64,000 nt of DNA from S015-6 sp964384945 (GCA_964384945.1 CAYLMK010000001.1:186001-250000); one strand, 5' to 3'. Positions 15,996 through 27,364 are shown, numbered from the stretch's first letter. Program-made: numbers and translations. Notes: generated by a model not told the origin, from the letters alone.

Positions 15996-16072
15996 TGGCG
16001 GGAGCGACGGGACTCGAACCCGCGGCCTCCGGCTTGACAGGCCGGTGTGCTAACCAACTGCACCACGCCCCC
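15996..16072 (-). tRNA. tRNA-Asp (GTC)
   Basis: Full cloverleaf on the minus strand: acceptor GGGGGCG/CGCTCCC (one G-T pair), anticodon loop CTGTCAA giving anticodon GTC, T arm with GGTTCGAGTCC, discriminator G and encoded CCA. Confidence 0.95.
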
Positions 16073-16090
16073 GTAATGGTTTCCGGCTCG

Positions 16091-16166
16091 TGGTAGGCGG
16101 AACAGGGATCGAACCTGTGACCTTCGGCTTGTAAGGCCGACGCTCTTCCATCTGAGCTACCCGCCC
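16091..16166 (-). tRNA. tRNA-Val (TAC)
   Basis: Cloverleaf on the minus strand: acceptor GGGCGGG/TCCGCCT (G-T pairs at both ends), anticodon loop CTTACAA giving TAC, GGTTCGATCC T loop, discriminator A, CCA encoded. It lies 18 bases upstream of tRNA-Asp and probably shares its transcript. Confidence 0.95.
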
Positions 16167-16321
16167 TTGAATGGATGCACTATACCCAAAACCGCTCTCT
16201 TTTTCCAGCCCCCTGCAGGAAGCCCGTGCCCGTGGGTCGTCGGTCGGGTGGATGGAATCGGAGGGGGGTCCGCTCTCCTCGCGGCCGGCGGGAAGCGGTT
16301 TCGGAGCCCCCGGGGCCACGG

Positions 16322-18781
<2,460 letters not shown>

Positions 18782-18909
18782 AAGCGCTCTCTCGACCCCA
18801 GCGTCTCGATGTCACCTGTCTTTATCGGCCAAGCACGGCCGGTTGGTTTAATCCGGTGGGAAGCGCTTCCAAAAGCCGCCCGGATGCGGAACGGCGGAGC
18901 CCTTCCGTC

Positions 18910-20166
18910 CTAGGCGCTTTCCTGCCGCTTTTCGAAAACAAGGATCGGTTCGGCCTGTTTCTGGATCACTTCCCGGTTCACGATACACTCTTTCACATCC
19001 TCCAGCGTGGGGATTGTGTACATGATGTCCAACATTCGCTGCTCGAGGATGGCTCGCAATCCCCTTGCGCCGGTCCCCTTCTGGATGGCCTCGCGGGCAA
19101 CCGACTGCAGGGCGTCGGGGGAGAACCGCAAGGCCACGCCGTCCAGGTCGAAGAGCTTCTGATACTGGCGGGTGATTGCGTTTCGCGGTTGCGTCAGGAT
19201 CTTGACAAGGTCCTCCTCCGTGAGATCGTCCAGCGTGGCGATCACGGGGAGCCGACCGATGAACTCCGGGATCAACCCGTACTTGAGCAGATCCTGCGGC
19301 TCGACGAGTTCCAGGATGTCTCCGATCTTCCGTTCGACCCTCGACTGGATCTGCGCACCGAATCCCATCGTCTTGTTTCGCACCCTGCGTTCGATGATCG
19401 CTTCCAGCCCGTGGAAGGCGCCGCCGCAGATGAACAGGATGTGGGTGGTGTCGATCTGCAGGAAATCCTGCTGCGGGTGCTTCCTCCCCCCCTTGGGGGG
19501 CACGGCGGCCGTGCAGCCCTCGATGATCTTCAGGAGGGCCTGCTGTACGCCTTCTCCGGAGACGTCGCGCGTGATGGAGGGGCTGTCGGACTTGCGCGAG
19601 ATCTTGTCGATCTCGTCGATGTAAACGATGCCCTTCTGCGTCTTCTCGATGTCGTAATCCGCAGCCTGGAGCAGGTTGAGAATGATGTTCTCCACATCCT
19701 CGCCCACATAACCGGCCTCGGTCAGGCTCGTGGCGTCTGCGATGGTGAAGGGCACGTTCAAGAAGCGGGCCAGCGTCTGGGCCAGAAGGGTCTTGCCGGA
19801 TCCGGTGGGCCCGGCCAGGAGAATGTTGCTCTTCTGAAGCTCGACGCTGTCCGAACCCTGCGGCTGCTGAATCCTCTTGTAATGGTTGTACACGGCCACG
19901 GAGAGCATCTTCTTGGCTCGTTCCTGGCCGATCACATACTCGTCCAGGAAAGCCTTGATCTCGTGAGGCTTGGGGAGGGATGCGCCGCGCTTCCGATGAT
20001 CCTCCTGCTCGCATTCCTCGGCAATGATCTCGTTGCACAGTTCGATGCATTCGTCGCAGATATATACGGTAGGACCCGCGATCAGTTTGCGGACCTCGTC
20101 CTGGCTCTTGCCACAGAAGGAACACACCAGTTTCCCTGTGTGGTCGTAACTGCCTTTTCTGCTCAC
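18910..20166 (-). CDS. clpX: ClpXP protease unfoldase subunit ClpX
   Basis: AAA+ unfoldase feeding substrates to ClpP. The N-terminal zinc-binding domain carries two Cys pairs (CSFCGKS and CDECIELC), followed by Walker A GPTGSGKTLLAQTLA, Walker B YIDEIDKI and the sensor/arginine-finger region. The ClpP-docking loop reads TMGFGAQ, so the usual IGF/LGF tripeptide is MGF here. The start is GTG at 20166 with GGGAGG 6 bases upstream. It lies 74 bases after clpP in the conserved tig-clpP-clpX-lon order. 418 residues is the normal length. Confidence 0.98.
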   Translation of the reverse strand: MSRKGSYDHTGKLVCSFCGKSQDEVRKLIAGPTVYICDECIELCNEIIAEECEQEDHRKRGASLPKPHEIKAFLDEYVIGQERAKKMLSVAVYNHYKRIQQPQGSDSVELQKSNILLAGPTGSGKTLLAQTLARFLNVPFTIADATSLTEAGYVGEDVENIILNLLQAADYDIEKTQKGIVYIDEIDKISRKSDSPSITRDVSGEGVQQALLKIIEGCTAAVPPKGGRKHPQQDFLQIDTTHILFICGGAFHGLEAIIERRVRNKTMGFGAQIQSRVERKIGDILELVEPQDLLKYGLIPEFIGRLPVIATLDDLTEEDLVKILTQPRNAITRQYQKLFDLDGVALRFSPDALQSVAREAIQKGTGARGLRAILEQRMLDIMYTIPTLEDVKECIVNREVIQKQAEPILVFEKRQESA

Positions 20167-20240
20167 GCCAACCTCCCTGACAAGTTTTCTTCCGAAATCC
20201 TGTCGGTCCTCACTCTTCCTTCGCGGCCGCCGAAGGCCTT

Positions 20241-20825
20241 CTAGACCTTCTTCATCACCACTTCATCGATGATGCCGTATTCCTTCGCCTGCTCTCCCGT
20301 CATGAAGAAATCCCGCTCCGTGTCCACCTGGATCCTGTCCAGAGGCTGGCCCGTATGGTGCGCGAGAATGGTATTGAGCTCTTCCCGCATCCGCAGGATC
20401 TCCCGGGCGTGAATGTCGATGTCCGTCGCCTGCCCCTGAAACCCGCCCATGGGCTGGTGGATCAGGATCCTGGCGTGAGGCAGGGCGTACCGCTTTCCCT
20501 TGGAGCCGGCCGCCAGGAGCAGAGCGCCCATGCTGGCCCCCTGTCCCATGCAGATCGTCGAGATCGGGGGCTTGACGTATTGCATCGTGTCATAGATCGC
20601 CAGGCCCGCCGTCACGGAGCCGCCGGGCGTATTCAAGTAAAGGTGGATGTCCTTGTCCGGGTCCTCGCTCTCCAGGAAAAGCATCTGGGCGATCACGATG
20701 TTGGAGATCTCGTCCACGATCGGCGTGCCGATGAAGATGATCCGATCTTTGAGGAGCCGGGAGTATATATCGTAGGCCCGTTCGCCGCGGCTTGTCTGTT
20801 CAACAACGATTGGGATGAGATTCAT
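20241..20825 (-). CDS. clpP: ATP-dependent Clp protease proteolytic subunit ClpP
   Basis: Tetradecameric serine protease partner of ClpX. The catalytic Ser is in MGQGASMGALLL, the His in ARILIHQPMGG and the Asp probably in VDTERDFFM. From ATG 20825 the protein is 194 residues and begins MNLIPIVVEQTSRGERAYDI, the canonical ClpP N-terminus. An upstream ATG at 20894 would add a 23-residue segment, comparable to the propeptide of E. coli ClpP, and starts 9 bases after tig; neither start has a clear Shine-Dalgarno, so the longer form remains possible. Confidence 0.95.
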   Translation of the reverse strand: MNLIPIVVEQTSRGERAYDIYSRLLKDRIIFIGTPIVDEISNIVIAQMLFLESEDPDKDIHLYLNTPGGSVTAGLAIYDTMQYVKPPISTICMGQGASMGALLLAAGSKGKRYALPHARILIHQPMGGFQGQATDIDIHAREILRMREELNTILAHHTGQPLDRIQVDTERDFFMTGEQAKEYGIIDEVVMKKV

Positions 20826-20903
20826 GGGACCGCTTTTTTTCGGGGTTTTCGCCGGGGCCCGCAGGGAAGAGAAGGCTCCCGCTGGCACGGGCATGCATCA
20901 GAC

Positions 20904-22202
20904 TCAGCTCTTCTTCCCCTTAGCTTTTATTGTAGCCTGCGACAGCAGAAAATCAAGCGTCTTTCCTCTGCGAAGGTTCGCCCTGAAATTCTCCAGGCCC
21001 TGCTCCTCCTTCTGAATGTCGGCTTTCACCTTCTCCACGCTCTGCTCGTGCCTGGCAGCGATCTCCCGAATCTTTTCCTCGATTTCCTCGTCGGAGACCT
21101 CGATGGATTCCCTCTTCGCCACCGATTCGGTGAGCAGGAGCTTCTTCACTTCGCGTTCTGCCAGTTCTTCCAGGTTGGCTTCCAATTTCTGGTAGTCCTC
21201 GCTGCTTTCCTCCATCTGCAGGCCTCGAGTCAGGAAGTGAGCCTTCGCATCCTTCATCATCTCCCGGTGTCGGGCCTCGACGAGCGATCGGGGCGCATCG
21301 AAATCGTTTCGTTTGAGGATTTCGTCCAGCAACCGTTCCTCCAGGGCCCTCCGGCTGCGGGTCTTCTTTTCCTTGCCGATCTCTTCGCGCAGCCGGTCCC
21401 TCAAGGCCTCCATGGTCTGGTAGGGTCCCACATCCTTGGCAAACTCATCGTCCAGTTGGGGCAGTTCCTTGACCAGGATCTTCTTGACCTGGAATCGGTA
21501 TTCCACCTTCCTGCCGGCCACCTTCTTGTCGAGGTAGTTCGCGGGATACTCCACCTCCATCTTCCTTTCGTCGCCCACGAAGGCCCCCAGGAGCGCCTCC
21601 TTCACAGCGGGCCGGATCCTCACGGAGTCGATTTCGATGTAGGCGTCTTTTCGTTCCTGATCCGGGATGGGCTGCCCCTCCAGGAATACGGCGTAGTCGA
21701 CCAGGACCGTATCTCCTTCCGCCACGCCGCGGTTCTCTTCGATGCCCTTGAGATCTCCGTGGGCCTTCCGGAGTTCCTCCAGCGACTGCCGCAGATCCTC
21801 CTCCTCAACCTCGGCATCATCCTCCTCGACCTCCAATCCCCGATACTCCTTGATCTCGATCTCGGGCTTCACGTCCAACGTGACGCTGAACGCGTAAGCC
21901 TTCTCTTCCTCGAGCAAGGGCGCGTCGATTTCCGGCTCCCCGAGAGGGGTCAGGGAACGTTCCTTCAGGACCTCTTCGAGCGAGGAGGACACGAGTTGAG
22001 AGGCAACTTCTCTCTGGATCTGCTGCCGGAAGTACCTCTTGATGATGCTGGGAGGAGCCTTCCCCTTGCGGAATCCCTTGACCTCAACTTCCTTGGCCAG
22101 GGTCCTGCAATACTTGTCCACTTCCTTTTGCACCTGCTCGGCAGGGATTTCGCAGACAATCTTCTTCTGGCATCCCCCCAAATCCTCAACCTCGGTTTTC
22201 AT
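20904..22202 (-). CDS. tig: Trigger factor
   Basis: Ribosome-bound peptidyl-prolyl isomerase chaperone. The N-terminal ribosome-docking signature GFRKGKAPPSIIKRYF is present, followed by an FKBP-type domain (GDTVLVDYAVFLEGQP through the 230s) and a long helical C-terminal cradle. 432 residues from ATG 22202 is the family norm. ATG 22202 is chosen because GAGGGGAG sits about 9 bases upstream; the ATG at 22211 would overlap that site. First gene of tig-clpP-clpX-lon, downstream of a tRNA array on the same strand. Confidence 0.97.
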   Translation of the reverse strand: MKTEVEDLGGCQKKIVCEIPAEQVQKEVDKYCRTLAKEVEVKGFRKGKAPPSIIKRYFRQQIQREVASQLVSSSLEEVLKERSLTPLGEPEIDAPLLEEEKAYAFSVTLDVKPEIEIKEYRGLEVEEDDAEVEEEDLRQSLEELRKAHGDLKGIEENRGVAEGDTVLVDYAVFLEGQPIPDQERKDAYIEIDSVRIRPAVKEALLGAFVGDERKMEVEYPANYLDKKVAGRKVEYRFQVKKILVKELPQLDDEFAKDVGPYQTMEALRDRLREEIGKEKKTRSRRALEERLLDEILKRNDFDAPRSLVEARHREMMKDAKAHFLTRGLQMEESSEDYQKLEANLEELAEREVKKLLLTESVAKRESIEVSDEEIEEKIREIAARHEQSVEKVKADIQKEEQGLENFRANLRRGKTLDFLLSQATIKAKGKKS

Positions 22203-22306
22203 CGTACACATCTCCCCTCTTGTGTCCTTGTCCCGCCCCTTGGTGAAGTTGGATGCAGGGAACCTGGATGAAGTTGGCCGTCCTTCAGAAACGATTCAAG
22301 ATCGGG

Positions 22307-22387
22307 TGCGAGAGGGGGGATTCGAACCCCCACGGTTGCCCGCTGGATCCTAAATCCAGTGCGTCTACCTGATTCCGCCACTCTCGC
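22307..22387 (-). tRNA. tRNA-Leu (TAG)
   Basis: Class II tRNA with a short variable arm. Acceptor GCGAGAG/CTCTCGC, anticodon loop TTTAGGA giving TAG, discriminator A. The next bases are CCC, so CCA is not encoded, unlike the other seven tRNAs here. Confidence 0.92.
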
Positions 22388-22551
22388 ACGCCCGTTTTGC
22401 CTTTTCCGGCCGCACGACCGAATGCAACCCTCATCGTCTGCGTTGCAATGCGGACCCGGGTTGCAGAGAGGGCCGTGCTCGGCGGGGGCATAGAAAGCAT
22501 TGTAGCGGTCTCTCCCGGGAAGCGCAAAACACACACCCTGCGCAGATAAAG

Positions 22552-22590
22552 GAAAGGGGGCGCGGAAACCAGGTTTCCGCGTCCCCTTTC
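22552..22590 (-). terminator. 19-bp hairpin downstream of tRNA-Lys
   Basis: Continuous 19-bp inverted repeat (one G-T pair) with a 1-base centre, between tRNA-Lys and tRNA-Leu. On the minus strand it lies just after tRNA-Lys and its descending arm ends CCCTTTCC. It may terminate or process the tRNA transcript. Confidence 0.55.
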
Positions 22591-22594
22591 CACA

Positions 22595-22670
22595 TGGTGG
22601 GCCGTCAGGGGCTCGAACCCCGAACCTACTGATTAAGAGTCAGTTGCTCTACCTATTGAGCTAACGGCCC
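22595..22670 (-). tRNA. tRNA-Lys (CTT)
   Basis: Acceptor GGGCCGT/ACGGCCC, anticodon loop CTCTTAA giving CTT, T loop GGTTCGAGCC, discriminator A with encoded CCA. Confidence 0.95.
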
Positions 22671-22749
22671 CCGGGGAGTGTACGCCCTCCTCTCGAGGGT
22701 TGCCAGCGATTTCCCTGAGAGATCCTTTGCGAACGCATCTGCGTTATAT

Positions 22750-22826
22750 TGGTACGCCCGGCAGGATTCGAACCTGCGACCTGCGGATTCGAAGTCCGAC
22801 GCTCTATCCGGCTGAGCTACGGGCGC
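22750..22826 (-). tRNA. tRNA-Arg (TCG)
   Basis: Acceptor GCGCCCG/CGGGCGT, anticodon loop CTTCGAA giving TCG, GGTTCGAATCC T arm, discriminator A with CCA. The outermost anticodon-stem pair is a T-C mismatch. Confidence 0.92.
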
Positions 22827-22846
22827 ACAGACCGTCCCTGCAAAAA

Positions 22847-22924
22847 TGGGGTGAGTGAAGGGGCTCGAACCCTCGACCTCTAGGGCCACAACCTAGTGCT
22901 CTAACCAACTGAGCTACACTCACC
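22847..22924 (-). tRNA. tRNA-His (GTG)
   Basis: Acceptor GTGAGTG/CACTCAC with an encoded extra 5' G (-1) opposite discriminator C, the identity pair of tRNA-His. Anticodon loop TTGTGGC gives GTG; CCA encoded. Confidence 0.95.
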
Positions 22925-23009
22925 ATAACACGACCCCCGGACCCGCACCCATGTGAAAACGGAGCCGGTCAAGGCGCACCGCCGGACCCTCCGGACGGAT
23001 CACGCATGC

Positions 23010-23085
<76 letters not shown>

Positions 23086-23175
23086 CCAACCTTCCTCTCT
23101 CCGGGAAGGACATCGCGTCCCCTCGCCCCTGTTCCTACCCGATCTAGCGCCAGGGAACCTATCGTGTGGGGAGGA

Positions 23176-23253
<78 letters not shown>

Positions 23254-23290
23254 TTCGTTCGAATCCACACCTCCGTGCAGGTCCCTTTCA

Positions 23291-23319
23291 TACCTAGCAC
23301 AAATCGAGGAAAGATTCAA
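23291..23319 (-). promoter_or_regulatory. Candidate promoter of the tRNA array
   Basis: Minus strand: TTGAAT (23319-23314), 17 bases, TAGGTA (23296-23291), with GTGC directly before the -10. It lies 37 bases before tRNA-Pro. Confidence 0.4.
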
Positions 23320-23452
23320 CGAACCGCTTGATTCCCCTCCGTTTGCGGCCGGCAGTTCCTTTCCGCGCGCAAATACTCCGGCGCCGGCTGGTTGCGTCGA
23401 GACGAAAGCGCGCCTCGAAACGGGCGAAGGAACGAAAAAGGCCGGTGAGGGG

Positions 23453-24073
23453 CTACTTCTTCTGCTCTTCGAGAAAGGCCTTCAGCAGCTTGCGGAACTT
23501 CTTGATCGCATCGGCGCGGTGGCTGATCTGGTTCTTCAACTCAGGGTCCATCTCGGCCATGGTCATCTGGTAACCTTCGGGAATGAAGATGGGGTCATAG
23601 CCGAAACCGTGGGATCCGCGCATCTCAAAACTGATGGTCCCCCTGCAACTTCCTTCCGCACTGATTGTTTTTCCGCGGGGGGTGGCGGCGCAGATCACGC
23701 ACACGAACCGAGCGGTCCTCTTCTCCCAAGGAACACCGTCGAGCAACTTGAGCACCTTGCGGGCGTTGTCCCTGTCGGTCGCCCGTTCTCCCGCAAAGCG
23801 CGCACTGCGGACACCGGGAACCGCATCCAGGAAGTCGACCTCGAGCCCGGAATCATCCGACACAGCCATGCGGCCGGTCGCCTTGGCGATCGACTTGGCC
23901 TTCTTGGCGGCGTTCTGCTGAAAGGTCAGCCCGTCCTCCACAACCGACGGGACATCCGGAAAATCGTAGAAGGACAAGAGCTTGATATGCAACCCCTTGA
24001 ACAAGGACCGGAACTCCGCGATCTTACCGTGATTTCGCGTTGCCAGGATCATCTCCGTCTTCTCTGCCACCAT
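23453..24073 (-). CDS. rdgB: XTP/dITP diphosphatase (RdgB/HAM1 family)
   Basis: House-cleaning pyrophosphatase that removes inosine and xanthosine triphosphates from the nucleotide pool. Family landmarks are ILATRNHGKIAEF at the N-terminus, AVSDDSGLEVDFLDAVPGVR (metal and base pocket) and GFGYDPIFIPEG near the C-terminus. ATG 24073 has GAGGAG 7 bases upstream. It follows rph by 13 bases, a pairing conserved widely in bacteria, so the two are probably one transcript. Confidence 0.95.
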   Translation of the reverse strand: MVAEKTEMILATRNHGKIAEFRSLFKGLHIKLLSFYDFPDVPSVVEDGLTFQQNAAKKAKSIAKATGRMAVSDDSGLEVDFLDAVPGVRSARFAGERATDRDNARKVLKLLDGVPWEKRTARFVCVICAATPRGKTISAEGSCRGTISFEMRGSHGFGYDPIFIPEGYQMTMAEMDPELKNQISHRADAIKKFRKLLKAFLEEQKK

Positions 24074-24086
24074 CGTATCTCCTCTT

Positions 24087-24818
24087 CTACGCCTCCAACC
24101 GCAATCCCTTCAGAGCGATCCGCTGGGCCTGCATCAATCGTTCGATGCCTTCCGCCCCCAGGCCCATCATCTGGTTCATTTTTTCGGTGTCAAAGGGTTC
24201 CTTCTCGGCCGTGCCCTGGATTTCCACCCAACGGCCGCCGCCGGTCATGGCGAGGTTCAGATCCACCTCGGCCCTCGCGTCCTCTTCATAGCACAGATCC
24301 AGACAGGGCACTCCGCCGAGGAGCCCCACGCTGACGGCCGCGACGGTCTCCCGCAGGGGGATCGAAGGCAATCGACCCCACTGCCTGAGTCGGTCCAGCG
24401 CCTCGGCCAGCGCCACAAAGGCGCCTGTCACACAGGCCGAGCGGGTTCCCCCATCGGCCTGAAGGACATCGCAGTCGATACGCACCGTGAGCCCTTCGAG
24501 TCGTTTCAGATCCGTGACGGCCCGCAAGCACCGACCGATCATGCGCTGGATCTCGGCGGTGCGGCCCCGCAGTCCGCTCGGCGCCCTCTCCCGGCCGGAC
24601 CGCGTTCGGGTCGCGCGAGGCAACATGGCGTACTCTGCGGTCACCCAGCCGGACCCGCCCTCCGCGAGGAAATCCGGCGTGCCTTCCTCCACGGATGCGG
24701 TGCAGACCGCCCATGTGCGTCCCAGCCGAATGAGGCAGGAGCCTTCCGGATGATCCAGGAGCCCGCGCTCAATCGTCACCGGTCTCAGTTCGTCGGGTTT
24801 GCGACCATCCGCGCGCAT
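24087..24818 (-). CDS. rph: Ribonuclease PH
   Basis: Phosphorolytic 3'-5' exoribonuclease that trims tRNA 3' ends. The N-terminus MRADGRKPDELRPVTIERG matches the family exactly in position, followed by TRTRSGRERAPSGLRGRTAEI and the phosphate-binding GGTRSACVTGAFVAL. 243 residues is normal. ATG 24818 has no Shine-Dalgarno; the 30-base leader is almost pure A/T behind a good promoter. Six tRNA genes lie just downstream on the same strand, fitting its tRNA maturation role, though they seem to have a separate promoter. Confidence 0.97.
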   Translation of the reverse strand: MRADGRKPDELRPVTIERGLLDHPEGSCLIRLGRTWAVCTASVEEGTPDFLAEGGSGWVTAEYAMLPRATRTRSGRERAPSGLRGRTAEIQRMIGRCLRAVTDLKRLEGLTVRIDCDVLQADGGTRSACVTGAFVALAEALDRLRQWGRLPSIPLRETVAAVSVGLLGGVPCLDLCYEEDARAEVDLNLAMTGGGRWVEIQGTAEKEPFDTEKMNQMMGLGAEGIERLMQAQRIALKGLRLEA

Positions 24819-24856
24819 AAAAAAAGTTTTTATAAACTTAAATATGAATTTCTTGA

Positions 24857-24885
24857 ATGCTATAACAATGGTGAGCGCCTGTCAA
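24857..24885 (-). promoter_or_regulatory. Promoter of rph-rdgB
   Basis: Minus strand: perfect TTGACA (24885-24880), 17-base spacer, TAGCAT (24862-24857; 4 of 6). Predicted start about 30 bases before rph, within a strongly A+T-rich leader. Confidence 0.6.
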
Positions 24886-25009
24886 CGCACCCTCCGCGCC
24901 GGTTCCTTCTTCTACCCCGTGTTTCGGGCCGGAGGCCCCGCACGAGAAGAGCAAGATCGAGGCGCGCATGCGGCGCACGGAGGAACCTAGTGGAAACTTC
25001 TTCGCGTTG

Positions 25010-26116
25010 TCAAGGAGGCGGGGAGACCCCCTGCAGGGCCTCGCGGAAGCTTTGGGCGAGAGACTCCCGGATGGCGGCCCGCATGGACTCGGCCATCTCG
25101 ACCAGCCGCTCCTGCTGAAGGTCGCCCACAAGGATGGCCCGTTGGTCCGGCCCTGCCAGGGGAAGCGTTACGACGTTGAGCCATCCATGCTGTCGGGTCA
25201 ACGGACCCGGAGGCGCTTGGTCTGCCGTGGAGGCATCCGGGCTCCGGGAGGCCGCATCCTTCCTCTCGGGCCAGGCCTGGAACAGAGAGAAGCTGCTCAG
25301 TCCGTCGGAATAGACGATCTGAAGACACTGCTTCGGCCCCTGGATCCGCAACACAACGTCGTGAGGCCTGTACCCCGCCGGAATCAGCCCGGGAAGCAGG
25401 AGGGGACGGCCCAGCAATCGCCGGGCCTCCTCGATGGTGAGGTTCCCCCGCTCCCGAACCTCGAACACCCGGGTGTCCCTCGGCACCCGGAGCCTGAAGG
25501 CATCGGGGTCCGGCGCCACGTTCCATTGTATCTCGCCGAGCTGCTTGATGTAGGCCGGCCTGCCGTCGCTCGCGGTGATGTTGACCCGAACCGGCAAGTT
25601 CCATCTGTCCTCAAGCCACCACTCCCTGCGGGGTCGATCCCCGGCCTTGGGGATGAATGAGACAATCCGGCAATGCATCCCCTCGGTGGGAACCGGCCCG
25701 AGGATCTGAAACCGGTAGTTTTCCATCAGAGAGGAGAGGTCCTCGATCGGGCAGAGGGGGAACGGGCTGTCTTCGTCCCGGAGAGCCTTCTTCACAACCA
25801 GTTTGCGCGCCGGGAAATAGGTCCACTGGTTCTTCCCGTCTTGCAGCACGACAAAGCGGCTCTCCTCGGGTCCCTCGATGTATTCGCGCTTCTGGTAGGG
25901 ATAAACGTAGCGGACTCGAAACCGCGTGACGACGGTCTCGTCCCCGGAAAAGGCATATACGGTCTGCTCGGCCTCGAACCGAGCCTCGGTCTTCGCCTTC
26001 TCGATCGCCTCCGACAGACGCTGCAGCTCGCTTGCCGGATCACGGTTCTGACCTTCCGCCGCCGGGCCGGCCAGGATTGCCAGAAGCAGAATCAGGGATG
26101 CTTTCCGACTACGCAT
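25010..26116 (-). CDS. RseB/MucB-like periplasmic sigma-E regulator
   Basis: Exported protein of 368 residues: signal peptide (residues 1-22, ending GPAAEG), then a LolA/RseB-like beta domain (about 40-215; FRVRYVYPYQKREYI, WWLEDRWNLPVRV) and a C-terminal domain (about 230-360) resembling those that end RseB-like or DUF4367 proteins. RseB binds anti-sigma RseA in the periplasm and senses envelope lipids or LPS. It is third in a minus-strand unit sigma factor-anti-sigma-this gene, 12 bases after the anti-sigma gene. ATG 26116 has AGGGGG about 9 bases upstream. The role is inferred from fold and order. Confidence 0.75.
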   Translation of the reverse strand: MRSRKASLILLLAILAGPAAEGQNRDPASELQRLSEAIEKAKTEARFEAEQTVYAFSGDETVVTRFRVRYVYPYQKREYIEGPEESRFVVLQDGKNQWTYFPARKLVVKKALRDEDSPFPLCPIEDLSSLMENYRFQILGPVPTEGMHCRIVSFIPKAGDRPRREWWLEDRWNLPVRVNITASDGRPAYIKQLGEIQWNVAPDPDAFRLRVPRDTRVFEVRERGNLTIEEARRLLGRPLLLPGLIPAGYRPHDVVLRIQGPKQCLQIVYSDGLSSFSLFQAWPERKDAASRSPDASTADQAPPGPLTRQHGWLNVVTLPLAGPDQRAILVGDLQQERLVEMAESMRAAIRESLAQSFREALQGVSPPP

Positions 26117-26128
26117 ACGATTGCCCCC

Positions 26129-26740
26129 TTAACGGGAAGGCGTGGTCGCCAGCTGGAGCATGGGCACTTCATCCCCGTACTGCATCCAGGGCTGGTGGAT
26201 AGCGTGTTGAACCACGTAGAATTCTATTTCCTCGCCTTCCTCTTGGGTAAACGACACGGCCGCGGCCTTCTGGGGCGGAAGATCCTGAACATCGATCCAC
26301 TCGCCGCTATCGCGGCTGTAAAGCCAGACCGCCACCCCCCCGACGAGAAGCAACGGCAACGCATAGCGCACCACGGGCAGGGGAATCGAGGGCAAGGGCA
26401 AGCGTGGAAACCGGATCCGGAGCCCGCTCCCCGACCTCTTCCTCTCCTTCCCGAAGGCTCCCCGGCGGGTTTCCGGCCGGAGCGGCTCCAAGGGCCTGAT
26501 CCCCTCTGCGGCCGCCTCCTTCCCCAACAGATCCTCGAGGCTCCATGCCGCCGCCGGCTCGGGGAGACCCTGCTGGGCGTCCGCTGCCAGCAACCACCCC
26601 CGCAATCGCTCGAGGTCTTCCATTTCTTTCAGACATCCCGCGCAACCGGAGAGGTGATCGAGAAAGGCCTCCAGGTCCCTCCCCTCCAGATCGTCATCCA
26701 GATACCGGGAAACCAGGGGTGCGTATTCGGCACACTTCAT
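26129..26740 (-). CDS. Membrane-anchored ZAS-type anti-sigma factor
   Basis: Anti-sigma factor with the zinc-binding ZAS motif H-x3-C-x2-C (His29, Cys33, Cys36) in the N-terminal cytoplasmic domain and a single TM helix around residues 130-150 (RYALPLLLVGGVAVWLYS), leaving about 50 residues in the periplasm. This topology fits regulated proteolysis on envelope stress. ATG 26740 is chosen because GGGGAGGGA lies about 7 bases upstream; an earlier frame-start at 26773 lacks one. It lies between the ECF sigma gene and the RseB-like gene and should hold that sigma factor at the membrane. Confidence 0.85.
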   Translation of the reverse strand: MKCAEYAPLVSRYLDDDLEGRDLEAFLDHLSGCAGCLKEMEDLERLRGWLLAADAQQGLPEPAAAWSLEDLLGKEAAAEGIRPLEPLRPETRRGAFGKERKRSGSGLRIRFPRLPLPSIPLPVVRYALPLLLVGGVAVWLYSRDSGEWIDVQDLPPQKAAAVSFTQEEGEEIEFYVVQHAIHQPWMQYGDEVPMLQLATTPSR

Positions 26741-26788
26741 CGCCTGTCCCTCCCCTTTGGAAGAGGCCCACAAGAAAGGATGAACCGG

Positions 26789-27364
26789 CTACGACTCGTA
26801 CACATAGGGCTCCAGCATTTCTCTCAAGCGTGCCCGAGCCCGGAAAATCCTCGATCGAACCGTGCCCAGAGGAATCTCCATCACCTCCGCTATCTCCTCG
26901 TAGTTCATGCCCGAGAATTCTCGAAGGATGACGGCGGTGCGAAGATCCTCCGGCAACCGGCGCAGAGAGTCGAGCAGATGCTTGAAGAACTCTTTTCGCA
27001 GAAAGAGTTCTTCAGGATCCTCCGTCTTCAACGATTCGGACTGCAGGATGGGGTTGTGGAGGTCGTGATCCAGGATTCTCTCGCGGTTTTCCTCGGCGGA
27101 CTCCTTCTTGATGTAGCTGAGGGAGGTGTTCACCGCGATCCGATAGAGCCAGGTATAGAACTGGGAACTCCCGCGAAAGGAGGCGATGGAACGATAGGCC
27201 TTGAGAAAAACCTCCTGGGCGACGGATTCGACCACGGCCGGGTCCTGCGTAATTCGGTAGATCAGATGAAATATGCGCCGCTGATACTTCTTGATCAGAA
27301 GTTCAAAGGCTTGCTTGTCCCCGTTCTGGCATTTTGCGACCAGTATCTCATCCGAGCTAGGCAA
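26789..27364 (-). CDS. rpoE: ECF sigma factor, RpoE-like
   Basis: Extracytoplasmic-function sigma factor of 191 residues. Region 2 (about 20-90) includes QEVFLKAYRSIASFRG and FYTWLYRIAVN; region 4 (about 125-185) includes LPEDLRTAVILREFSG and the helix-turn-helix IAEVMEIPLGTVRSRIFRAR. The only plausible start is TTG at 27364 with AAGGG about 6 bases upstream; no in-frame ATG precedes region 2. It heads the sigma/anti-sigma/RseB-like unit and has a sigma-E-type promoter about 65 bases upstream, implying autoregulation. Confidence 0.92.
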   Translation of the reverse strand: MPSSDEILVAKCQNGDKQAFELLIKKYQRRIFHLIYRITQDPAVVESVAQEVFLKAYRSIASFRGSSQFYTWLYRIAVNTSLSYIKKESAEENRERILDHDLHNPILQSESLKTEDPEELFLRKEFFKHLLDSLRRLPEDLRTAVILREFSGMNYEEIAEVMEIPLGTVRSRIFRARARLREMLEPYVYES

